Below are positions 6,325 through 11,858 of a DNA stretch of 11,858 nt, one piece after another; position 1 is the stretch's first letter, and every line of letters begins with the position of its first letter. The stretch is from Allocoprobacillus merdigallinarum. Its GTDB lineage: Bacteria > Bacillota_I > Bacilli_A > Erysipelotrichales > Coprobacillaceae. Under the pieces are notes generated by a model, which worked only from the letters and a program-made list of their open reading frames with translations, searched no databases and was not told the origin of the DNA. The stretch covers positions 1 to 11,858 of the forward strand of contig DWZO01000066.1 of NCBI GenBank assembly GCA_019117525.1, read 5' to 3'. A program made the translations under genes and the position numbers.

Positions 6325-7782
6325 CTAATTTAATGCACAATAACCTGTTTTTTCAATAATATATTGTCCCTGTGAAGAGAGAAGATAGTCTTTTAATTTT
6401 TTTACATTTTCTTTCTGATTTGATTTTAAAGTCACACAATATAAATAAGTAGATATAGGATATGTCTGATTTTTAATATTTTCAGTCGTTGGCTCAACAC
6501 CATCAACAGATAATATTTTCACATCTTCTTCTTGATGTAAACCTTCCAGGAAGTACCTAAACGTGTATCCAATAGCATCTTTTTCACCATTATATTGGGC
6601 TGTATCTGAAATGATACCTGACATACCTGATATGTATTCATATTGTAAAGGCTCTTTTAATGGAATATCTCCCATAAAGTAAGTCATCATGGCTTGGCTG
6701 CCAGATCTTTCTGGTCTTTGAAAAGCAAGAATGTCTTTGTTTAGTCCACCAACTTCCTGCCAGTTTGTAATATCGCCATGATAAATATCTTTAATTTGTT
6801 GAGTCGATAGATTAGATACAGGATTATCTTTATTCACAAAGAAGACAAAAGCTTCCTGACCGATAGGTGTATATTCAAATTCAACACCAGCCTCTCTAGC
6901 CTCGTCTAATTGTGACTTTGATGGTTTAGCTCCAAAGAACATATCAACTTCACCATTGATTAAACGTGTATAACCTACAGATGTATTGGTGAATGTGACA
7001 ATTTTGCCATTGGTATTATAATAATTGTAGTCTTCTGTTTCACTATAGGCTTTTTCTATTTGACCAATATCTTTATAGACAGCTTTCGCAATGGCACTGT
7101 AGACAGGATAACAGGCTTCAGCCCCATCAAGAATAGGCATGTCTTTTTCATTTTCAATAGTAAAAGTACTTGGTTCTTGAAGCTCTACAAGCTGGCTATT
7201 TTCTGTGTAAGGATAGAAGTGAGATAAATCAGTGCTGGAATAACCATTCATGTAGTCAAAATTATGTCCGCCCTTAAATTTTTGAGAAGGGCTATTCTGA
7301 TAAATGTACATACTGGTCGTTGTTGTTATTATCATGACTAATGACCATATAGTGATACGACGTGCTTGGATTTGGGGTTTTGTCATAGCGTAAATGAAAA
7401 TGAGATGGGCAAGAAGAATGATAATAGGACTGATAAAAACAACGGAGTAATTTCCAAATGTCGTAGATGATAAAATCAATGGACTAAAAGGAAGGGTAAT
7501 AATATAGAAGATATTCCAGTAGGGAGAAGATAAATAACCTTGAGAAAGAATAAAAGAAATACATAGGGCTATTGAAATCAATAGAACAAGGAAAGCTTGA
7601 AAAAGAAAATAGTCTTTTTGAAGATTGTTTTTTCTTTTGAGCATAAATGTGTAAATCCATAAAAAGAGGATCATGATAGGAAGATAAAGTTCAGGTACAT
7701 ACATAAATCCAATAGCAGGTATAGAGAGAAAAAAATAAAGTAAGATGTAACGTGAAAAAAAGTAATATAAATATTGTTTCAT
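6325..7782 (-). CDS. Six-helix membrane protein fused to a PstS-like solute-binding domain
   Basis: The 485-residue protein has about six hydrophobic helices in residues 1-160, then a linker, then a type II periplasmic-binding domain of the PstS/phosphate-binding kind from about residue 215 to the end. Supporting motifs are DGAEACYPVYSAIA (from D219), GQEAFVFFVNKDNPVSNLS, IKDIYHGDITNWQEVGG and R-SGSQ (360-363), the counterpart of the anion-binding SGT loop in PstS. Normal PstS is a lipoprotein serving PstCAB. Here the domain is tethered by a polytopic membrane part and no ABC genes adjoin, so sensing or ligand presentation is as likely as transport. The ATG at 7782 is preferred (AAGGTGA about six bases upstream) over an in-frame GTG at 7791 that would abut the AGGAAG. 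It is first of two genes, followed by the small anchored protein. Whether the ligand is phosphate is inferred from the family only. Confidence 0.85.
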   Translation of the reverse strand: MKQYLYYFFSRYILLYFFLSIPAIGFMYVPELYLPIMILFLWIYTFMLKRKNNLQKDYFLFQAFLVLLISIALCISFILSQGYLSSPYWNIFYIITLPFSPLILSSTTFGNYSVVFISPIIILLAHLIFIYAMTKPQIQARRITIWSLVMIITTTTSMYIYQNSPSQKFKGGHNFDYMNGYSSTDLSHFYPYTENSQLVELQEPSTFTIENEKDMPILDGAEACYPVYSAIAKAVYKDIGQIEKAYSETEDYNYYNTNGKIVTFTNTSVGYTRLINGEVDMFFGAKPSKSQLDEAREAGVEFEYTPIGQEAFVFFVNKDNPVSNLSTQQIKDIYHGDITNWQEVGGLNKDILAFQRPERSGSQAMMTYFMGDIPLKEPLQYEYISGMSGIISDTAQYNGEKDAIGYTFRYFLEGLHQEEDVKILSVDGVEPTTENIKNQTYPISTYLYCVTLKSNQKENVKKLKDYLLSSQGQYIIEKTGYCALN

Positions 7783-7803
7783 AAGACTCACCTTCCTACT
7801 TTT

Positions 7804-7837
7804 ATTATAATATAAAGATGTGTACGATTAATGGAAA
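7804..7837 (-). promoter_or_regulatory. Probable promoter of the PstS-like operon
   Basis: On the minus strand a TATAAT hexamer (7809-7804) lies just upstream of the start with a poor -35 (TTAATC, 16-base spacer). The overlapping TATATT (7814-7809) has TTTCCA 17 bases upstream (7837-7832) and leaves a slightly longer leader. Which is used is unclear. Either gives a leader of under 25 bases. Confidence 0.4.
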
Positions 7838-7863
7838 TATAATGATGAAAACATATTTTTTAT

Positions 7864-7891
7864 TTTACATAAAATTAACTTAAACTTCATA
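7864..7891 (+). promoter_or_regulatory. PhoP-box-like direct repeats
   Basis: TTTACA (7864), TTAACT (7875) and TTCATA (7886) are spaced exactly 11 bp apart. This matches the layout of Bacillus PhoP sites (TT-A/C/T-A-C/T-A hexamers with 5-bp gaps), although the second and third hexamers deviate from consensus. They end immediately before the -35 of the predicted promoter for the gene at 7975, placing them at about -63 to -36, where PhoP activates in Bacillus. The PstS-like gene lies on the other side. The region is AT-rich, so chance is a real alternative. Confidence 0.35.
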
Positions 7892-7920
7892 TTAACAAAT
7901 CGCAAAGCCAGGTGGATTAT
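7892..7920 (+). promoter_or_regulatory. Predicted promoter of the small anchored-protein gene at 7975
   Basis: TTAACA (7892-7897), a 17-base spacer and GATTAT (7915-7920) give a sigma-A-like promoter with a start near 7927 and a leader of about 48 bases. A second AT-rich candidate -10 (TATAAA, 7928-7933) lacks a usable -35. Confidence 0.45.
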
Positions 7921-7974
7921 GACATGATATAAAATGAATAAGAATGGAAAGTTTTTTTACAAGGAGATCTACAC

Positions 7975-8508
7975 ATGTTTATGAATCATTTGAAAAAGTA
8001 TTTGAATATGTATATTTTTTTATTATTGCTTATCATTATTGGATGTCTTGTCATGATTATACGACATCAGCCACAAGATTTTTATAGTTATCTTATTCAA
8101 GATATATCACAAAGGGATGGTCATTTTGAAACTATTGAAAAAATAAAATATCAGGATGGATTATATTTTATTTCTTATCTTGATGATCAAGCTCAAAGCC
8201 ATTTGCTTATTTATGAAAATGTTCAGAATTTATGGATGAACGACTATCAGTTTTGGGGAGGGTCATCTTCTTCTCGGGATATAGATACTTTCAATTATGC
8301 AGATTCTCATCAGGCTATTATTGTTGTTTATGGGAAAAATAAACAAAATGCTTCTCAATATTCTTTTGTGAATGATGGAAAGGTTTATGAAAAAGAAATC
8401 AATGATTCCCATATCCTTGACATTTATATGTTAGATGGGGCTTCCTGTCATATAGATGATTGGACTTTATATGATCAAAATCATCAAGTTATACAAAATG
8501 AGTTATAA
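7975..8508 (+). CDS. Small membrane-anchored protein of unknown function
   Basis: This 177-residue protein is not one I recognise. After a short basic N-terminus (residues 1-10) there is one strong membrane segment at about 11-29, followed by a charged, aromatic-rich domain of about 145 residues that is probably outside the cell. A WGGSSSS run is at 94-100, and a segment with alternating hydrophobic residues near 114-119 (AIIVVY) suggests beta structure. C158 is the only cysteine outside the membrane segment. The first ATG is supported by AAGGAG eight bases upstream; a second ATG two codons later is too far. The gene is monocistronic, divergent from the PstS-like operon, and may share its control. 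The convergent gene downstream is the CoA-binding protein. Confidence 0.75.
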   Translation: MFMNHLKKYLNMYIFLLLLIIIGCLVMIIRHQPQDFYSYLIQDISQRDGHFETIEKIKYQDGLYFISYLDDQAQSHLLIYENVQNLWMNDYQFWGGSSSSRDIDTFNYADSHQAIIVVYGKNKQNASQYSFVNDGKVYEKEINDSHILDIYMLDGASCHIDDWTLYDQNHQVIQNEL

Positions 8509-8511
8509 AAA

Positions 8512-8533
8512 AAATCAGTTTTTAAACTGATTT
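8512..8533. terminator. Short terminator shared by convergent genes, overlapping a stop codon
   Basis: Arms 8512-8520 (aaatcagtt) and 8525-8533 (aactgattt) form a 9-bp stem with a 4-nt loop. On the minus strand it is followed by a run of eight T, a good terminator for the CoA-binding gene, whose stop codon (8534-8532) overlaps the base of the stem. The plus-strand tail is a weaker TTTACTC, so the gene at 7975 may terminate less efficiently. Confidence 0.8.
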
Positions 8534-8909
8534 ACTCTGTTTCAACTAAGATACAGGCAAGAATAGGTGTAATGCCTTGATCTTTCATATATTGTAATAA
8601 TTGATCATCATATGTTCCTGGTTGCATCCATGCATAACGAATACCAATGCCAGACATTTCATCAATGTAATCATAGGCATATTTTGGATTGACCACAAAA
8701 ACCACAACATCAATAGGATGATCAATAGCCTCTAAATGAGGATAAATATGATAATCATCTATATTTTGATAGATAGGGGATACACCATAAGTCTGATATC
8801 CCTTTTCTAATAAACGCTTAAAGATTTTATAACCGTATTTTTCTTGATTAGGAGTGACTCCTACAACTGCAAAATGATAATATTTTTCTAATATGTCTTT
8901 AGGATTCAT
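8532..8909 (-). CDS. CoA-binding-domain protein (YccU/CoA_binding_2 family)
   Basis: A single small Rossmann-fold domain of 125 residues, the usual size of this family, is presumed to bind CoA or a related nucleotide in the cytoplasm. The reaction or partner is unknown. The first strand and glycine turn AVVGVTPNQEKYG (about 14-26) correspond to the family signature. YGVSPIY follows the second strand. VDVVVF-type strand residues occur near 66-72. WMQPG near 94-98 matches the conserved W-QPG motif. The protein ends with ACILVETE, close to the usual C-(I/L)-VE ending. The ATG has GAGGTG about seven bases upstream and an extended -10 promoter. It is transcribed away from mnmG and ends convergently with the gene at 7975. 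It resembles the CoA-binding part of acyl-CoA synthetases but lacks any catalytic domain. Confidence 0.88.
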   Translation of the reverse strand: MNPKDILEKYYHFAVVGVTPNQEKYGYKIFKRLLEKGYQTYGVSPIYQNIDDYHIYPHLEAIDHPIDVVVFVVNPKYAYDYIDEMSGIGIRYAWMQPGTYDDQLLQYMKDQGITPILACILVETE

Positions 8910-8928
8910 AAGTTTTCACCTCAAAAGT

Positions 8929-8958
8929 ATTATAGCATATGCTTCATTTTATGCGCAA
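8929..8958 (-). promoter_or_regulatory. Predicted extended -10 promoter of the CoA-binding gene
   Basis: On the minus strand TGC-TATAAT (-10 at 8934-8929) is a consensus -10 with an extended TG, preceded 18 bases upstream by TTGCGC (8958-8953). The start would be near 8922, so the leader is short and begins about at the GAGGTG ribosome-binding site. Confidence 0.6.
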
Positions 8959-9014
8959 CAAAACTTCAAGATACCTAAAAGTTTTATCTATTAAGAATGT
9001 ATGAATAATTCAAT

Positions 9015-9043
9015 TTGATAATATGAATATTTTGTGCTAAGAT
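9015..9043 (+). promoter_or_regulatory. Predicted extended -10 promoter of the mnmG-rsmG operon
   Basis: TTGATA (9015-9020), a 17-base spacer and TAAGAT (9038-9043), with TGC immediately before the -10, give a strong sigma-A promoter. The start would be near 9050, leaving about 22 bases before the ATG. Its presence shows the operon is transcribed independently rather than from an upstream mnmE gene. Confidence 0.7.
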
Positions 9044-9071
9044 GAAACAGATTAAAGGAGTGTGAGGGAAA

Positions 9072-10925
9072 ATGTATGATGTCATTGTTGTAGGAGGAGG
9101 ACATGCAGGAATTGAAGCATGTTTAGCTACGTCAAGAATAGGGAAGAAAACATTGTTAGCGACATCGAATTTTGAAAATGTGGGATCTATGCCTTGTAAT
9201 ACTTCTATCGGTGGACCAGCAAAAGGAATTATTGTCAGAGAGATAGATGCTTTAGGTGGTCAGATGGGGAAAACAACGGATGCGACATACTTGCAAATGA
9301 AGATGTTAAATACGGCCAAAGGACCAGGAGTCCAATCATTACGTGCTCAGGCAGATAAAAAAGCTTATCCACGTTATATGCAAAATGTCTTAAAACAACA
9401 GGAAAACTTAGATATCATAGAAGCTATGGTTGAAGGGTTAATCATTGAAAATCAGACAGTTAAAGGAGTCACTTTAGCTGATGGCACAGCTTATGAGGGA
9501 CAAACTGTCATTTTAACAACAGGAACTTATTTAAAAGCTGAAGTCATGGTTGGAGATCAAAAGACACCAAGTGGACCTGATCAGGAAAAGCCATCATTGT
9601 ATTTATCTGATCAACTGAGAGATTTAGGCTTCCGTATTCAAAGACTGAAAACAGGAACACCTCCAAGAGTAGAAATCAACAGTGTGGATTATTCAAAAAC
9701 ACAATTACAGCCAGGCACTGACGAACCTCTTGCATTTAGTTATGAAACAACAACATTTGTTCCTATTGAAAAACAAACTCCTTGTTATTTAACATATACA
9801 AATGAAACAACACATCAAATTATTAAAGATAATTTATCAAGATGTAGTATGTATTCTGGAATTGTCAAAGGAATAGGACCAAGATATTGTCCTTCTATTG
9901 AAGATAAAGTTGTGAAATTTTCTGATAAACCACAACATCAGATTTTCTTAGAACCAGAATCCAAAGAAATGAATACCATTTATGTTCAAGGTTTTTCAAC
10001 ATCCATGCCTCATGATATTCAAGAACAAATGATACGTACGATTCCAGGATTGGAAAACTGTCAGATTTTAAAATATGCTTATGCGATAGAATATGATGCG
10101 ATTGATCCATTACAATTATGGCCATCATTAGAAACAAAAGTGATTAAAAATCTTTTTACAGCAGGACAAATCAATGGAACAAGTGGTTATGAAGAAGCAG
10201 CAGCTCAAGGATTAATGGCAGGTATTAATGCTGTTAAGACAATCAATCATGAAGAACCATTAATTTTAAAAAGAAATGAGGCTTATATTGGTGTCATGAT
10301 TGATGATTTGGTTACAAAAGGAACAAAAGAACCCTATCGTATGTTAACATCACGTGCTGAATATCGTTTATTATTAAGACATGATAATGCGGATGAAAGA
10401 TTAAGACAATATGGATATGATGCAGGTCTTGTTAGAGCGGGAGTTTATCAGGCTTATTTGGAAAAGATGAATCATATTCATACTGAAATTGAAAGACTAG
10501 ATAGTATTCGTTTTACACCAAAACATGACATTAATGAATTATTGGTTGCATTAGGTTCAACACCTTTAAAAGAAGGAATTAGTGCAAAAGTTTTACTCCA
10601 AAGACCAGAGATGGATTATCAGAAGTTAAAACCATATATTGAGGATGCTCATTTGACATTAGAAGAAGAAAAAAGAGTGACAATTCTTATTAAATATAAA
10701 GGATATATTGATAAGACTTTAAGACAAGTAGAAAAACAACGAAAAATGGAAGAAAAACAGATTCCTCAAGATATTGATTATGAAGATGTTTTAAATCTTT
10801 CTTTAGAAGCTAAACAAAAATTATCTGAAATTCGACCAGTTACGATTGCTCAGGCATCAAGAATTTCAGGTATCAATCCAGCCGATATTTCAGTCTTGTT
10901 AATCTATTTAAAACAACATTATTAA
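9072..10925 (+). CDS. mnmG: tRNA uridine-5-carboxymethylaminomethyl modification enzyme MnmG (GidA)
   Basis: MnmG is the FAD-dependent partner of the GTPase MnmE. Together they add the carboxymethylaminomethyl (or aminomethyl) group to U34 of certain tRNAs, which aids decoding of purine-ending codons. The 617 residues match the usual length. The FAD-binding VVGGGHAGIEA is at 6-16. The two family signatures are GPRYCPSIEDK at 269-279, with the functionally important C273, and AGQINGTSGYEEAAAQG at 364-380. C42 sits in MPCNTSIGGPAKG, where position 44 is Thr although Pro is usual. The ATG is preceded by AAAGGAG 11 bases upstream and GAGGG three bases upstream; an upstream in-frame TGA excludes a longer start. 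It is first in an operon with rsmG, nine bases downstream. mnmE is not adjacent. Confidence 0.97.
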   Translation: MYDVIVVGGGHAGIEACLATSRIGKKTLLATSNFENVGSMPCNTSIGGPAKGIIVREIDALGGQMGKTTDATYLQMKMLNTAKGPGVQSLRAQADKKAYPRYMQNVLKQQENLDIIEAMVEGLIIENQTVKGVTLADGTAYEGQTVILTTGTYLKAEVMVGDQKTPSGPDQEKPSLYLSDQLRDLGFRIQRLKTGTPPRVEINSVDYSKTQLQPGTDEPLAFSYETTTFVPIEKQTPCYLTYTNETTHQIIKDNLSRCSMYSGIVKGIGPRYCPSIEDKVVKFSDKPQHQIFLEPESKEMNTIYVQGFSTSMPHDIQEQMIRTIPGLENCQILKYAYAIEYDAIDPLQLWPSLETKVIKNLFTAGQINGTSGYEEAAAQGLMAGINAVKTINHEEPLILKRNEAYIGVMIDDLVTKGTKEPYRMLTSRAEYRLLLRHDNADERLRQYGYDAGLVRAGVYQAYLEKMNHIHTEIERLDSIRFTPKHDINELLVALGSTPLKEGISAKVLLQRPEMDYQKLKPYIEDAHLTLEEEKRVTILIKYKGYIDKTLRQVEKQRKMEEKQIPQDIDYEDVLNLSLEAKQKLSEIRPVTIAQASRISGINPADISVLLIYLKQHY

Positions 10926-10934
10926 GAGGTATAT

Positions 10935-11639
10935 ATGAATCAGGAACAATTTATACAAGCCCTTTTAGATAAAGGTATCACTTTAACATCAAAACAACTT
11001 GAACAGTTTGAAAACTATTATCAAACATTAGTTGAATGGAAACAAAAAATGAATTTAACAGCCATTACTCAAAAAGAAGATGTTTATTTGAAACATTTCT
11101 ATGATTCATTAACGATTTCATTTGATTATGCATTGTCCAATCAATCTTTATGTGATGTAGGCGCAGGAGCAGGTTTCCCTTCTATTCCTTTAAAGATTGT
11201 CTATCCAGAATTAAAAGTTACTATAGTTGATTCACTTTCAAAGCGTATTACATTTTTAAAACATTTAATCCAAGTTTTAGATTTAAAAGATGTTGATGCT
11301 ATAAGTGCGAGAGCTGAAGAATATGCAGTTAAACATCGTGAATCATTTGATATTGTGACAGCAAGAGCAGTCGCTAGATTAAATATTTTAGATGAATTAT
11401 GCTTGCCTTTAGTGAAAGTTGATGGAGATTTTATAACTTTAAAAGGATTAAAAGCTCAAGAAGAACTACAGGAAGCTATGCAGGGTATAGAAAAATTAGG
11501 TGGAAAAGTCATGAGACAGGAAAGCTTCACATTAACAGATGAAAACGATCATCGTTGTAACATCTATATACATAAAGTGAAGAATACCCCATCCAAATAC
11601 CCTAGAGATTTTAGTAGAATTAAAAAGAAACCATTATAA
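10935..11639 (+). CDS. rsmG: 16S rRNA (guanine-527-N7)-methyltransferase RsmG (GidB)
   Basis: RsmG uses S-adenosylmethionine to methylate N7 of G527 in the 530 loop of 16S rRNA. Its loss gives low-level streptomycin resistance in many bacteria. The 234 residues match the family length. The SAM-binding glycine loop CDVGAGAGFPSIPL begins at residue 73, the acidic strand end VDSLSKRITFL follows near 103, TARAVA near 141 is the conserved catalytic-site segment, and the protein ends KKKPL like other Firmicute members. GAGGT ends four bases before the ATG. The gap after mnmG is nine bases, so the genes are co-transcribed, the common arrangement near bacterial replication origins. A terminator follows the stop codon at once. 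The noc/parAB genes often found downstream are not seen in the 219 bases that remain. Confidence 0.97.
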   Translation: MNQEQFIQALLDKGITLTSKQLEQFENYYQTLVEWKQKMNLTAITQKEDVYLKHFYDSLTISFDYALSNQSLCDVGAGAGFPSIPLKIVYPELKVTIVDSLSKRITFLKHLIQVLDLKDVDAISARAEEYAVKHRESFDIVTARAVARLNILDELCLPLVKVDGDFITLKGLKAQEELQEAMQGIEKLGGKVMRQESFTLTDENDHRCNIYIHKVKNTPSKYPRDFSRIKKKPL

Positions 11640-11661
11640 CGCATTAGTTGATGCGTTTTTT
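11638..11661 (+). terminator. Terminator of the mnmG-rsmG operon
   Basis: AACGCAT (11638-11644), loop tagttg and ATGCGTT (11651-11657), with T continuing to 11661, form a short 7-bp hairpin with a U-tract. It overlaps the last two bases of the rsmG stop codon. The stem is short, so some read-through into the following hairpins is possible. Confidence 0.7.
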
Positions 11662-11697
11662 CGTACATGATGATTTGATAAGCTTTTATATAATAAA

Positions 11698-11726
11698 AAT
11701 CAGCTTTATATCATATAAAGCTGATT
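11698..11726 (-). terminator. 13-bp perfect hairpin, oriented as a minus-strand terminator
   Basis: aatcagctttata (11698-11710) and tataaagctgatt (11714-11726) are perfect inverted repeats with a 3-nt loop. Only the minus-strand reading continues into a T-rich tail (TTTATTATATAAAA). The plus-strand reading runs into GCAGGCTG, so it is not a plus-strand terminator by itself. It may protect rsmG from transcription entering from a gene beyond the right edge. Confidence 0.5.
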
Positions 11727-11730
11727 GCAG

Positions 11731-11770
11731 GCTGTTGACAAAGTAAAAAAAGTCAACAGCTTTTAGTTTT
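11731..11770 (+). terminator. Second plus-strand intrinsic terminator
   Basis: GCTGTTGAC (11731-11739) and GTCAACAGC (11752-11760) form a perfect 9-bp stem around a 12-nt A-rich loop, followed by TTTTAGTTTT. It is stronger and more GC-rich than the hairpin at 11638 and probably backs it up. Its T-tail merges with the -35 region of the following small transcription unit. Confidence 0.75.
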
Positions 11771-11795
11771 CAAATAAAAGAGTATATGGTATTAT
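11767..11795 (+). promoter_or_regulatory. Predicted extended -10 promoter of the small RNA unit
   Basis: TTTTCA (11767-11772), a 17-base spacer and TATTAT (11790-11795), preceded by TGG, form an extended -10 promoter. Transcription would begin at about 11802, which is exactly the base of the following hairpin. Confidence 0.5.
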
Positions 11796-11801
11796 ATCTA
11801 T

Positions 11802-11858
11802 TGTCGTGGATGACTTCTTTCCAAGTACGCAAACTTTGAGGCTCCACGACCTTTTTTT
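11802..11858 (+). ncRNA. Candidate short structured RNA or leader/attenuator, family unknown
   Basis: The predicted transcript starts at a long hairpin. GTCGTGGA (11803-11810) pairs perfectly with TCCACGAC (11843-11850). Inside, CUUC (11814-11817) can pair with GAGG (11838-11841) and AAGU (11823-11826) with ACUU (11833-11836), closing an ACGCAA loop. A run of seven U (11852-11858) follows directly, reaching the end of the window. This gives a free-standing unit of about 56 nt whose terminator is its own main stem. I do not recognise it as a tRNA, SRP RNA, 6S RNA or a known riboswitch. It could be a small RNA, an antisense RNA, or the attenuator of a gene beyond the edge. The promoter-plus-hairpin arrangement is seen; the function is unknown. 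Confidence 0.45.

Noticed and set aside
8960..8985. Inverted repeat aaaactt/aagtttt between the CoA-binding gene and mnmG
   Set aside because: Only 7 bp of AT-rich arms with a 12-base gap and no tail; expected by chance at this composition.
11786..11839. 17-codon frame starting ATG at 11786 and overlapping the candidate RNA
   Set aside because: Its start overlaps the predicted -10 element and the ribosome-binding site is poor; the stem structure explains the segment better.
1..11858. CRISPR arrays, insertion sequences, prophage or toxin-antitoxin genes
   Set aside because: No regularly spaced repeats, transposase motifs, phage genes or paired toxin/antitoxin frames were seen; the identified genes fill almost all of the window.

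Overview
The window reads as chromosomal DNA of a low-GC, Gram-positive gut-type Firmicute. The base composition is strongly AT-rich, ribosome-binding sites are strong AGGAGG/AAGGAG types, sigma-A-like promoters often carry an extended -10, and U-tailed intrinsic terminators lie between most transcription units. The mix of mnmG-rsmG, phospho-beta-glucosidases and membrane proteins of unknown function would fit the Erysipelotrichia (Coprobacillus/Catenibacterium relatives). That placement is inference from protein style, not a search result. TGA is not used as a sense codon. There are nine supported protein genes, no rRNA or tRNA, no insertion sequence and no CRISPR array.

Left third (1-4020), sugar-phosphate catabolism. 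A GH1 6-phospho-beta-glucosidase gene (minus strand) faces away from a two-gene unit on the plus strand: nagB (glucosamine-6-phosphate deaminase) overlapping a GH4 NAD/Mn-dependent 6-phospho-glycosidase by 14 bases. The two hydrolases work by unrelated mechanisms on beta-linked disaccharide phosphates delivered by PTS permeases. NagB feeds amino-sugar phosphate into glycolysis, which hints that the GH4 enzyme may act on a chitobiose-like or glucosamine-containing phosphodisaccharide. No PTS permease, regulator or nagA lies in the window. The 288-base divergent region holds both promoters and operator-like repeats.

Middle (4020-8530), membrane and envelope. A CPA1-type cation/proton antiporter carries two tandem RCK_C (TrkA-C) domains at its C-terminus. 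Next comes a minus-strand pair: a six-helix membrane protein fused to a PstS-like solute-binding domain, then a small anchored protein of unknown function. A second small anchored protein of unknown function diverges from this pair. The shared 192-base divergent region holds three 11-bp-spaced hexamers resembling a PhoP (phosphate-starvation) box directly upstream of a promoter. This is the least ordinary part of the window: an unexplained membrane-tethered ligand-binding cluster without ABC transporter genes.

Right third (8530-11858), housekeeping tRNA/rRNA modification. A small CoA-binding-fold protein gene diverges from mnmG and rsmG (tRNA U34 modification and 16S rRNA m7G527 methylation), which form a tight operon. 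mnmE and the parAB/noc genes that often flank them are not adjacent. Downstream of rsmG are three hairpins in a row, then an apparent free-standing transcription unit of about 56 nt: an extended -10 promoter followed at once by a long hairpin and a U-tract ending exactly at the window edge. It is a candidate small RNA or leader/attenuator.
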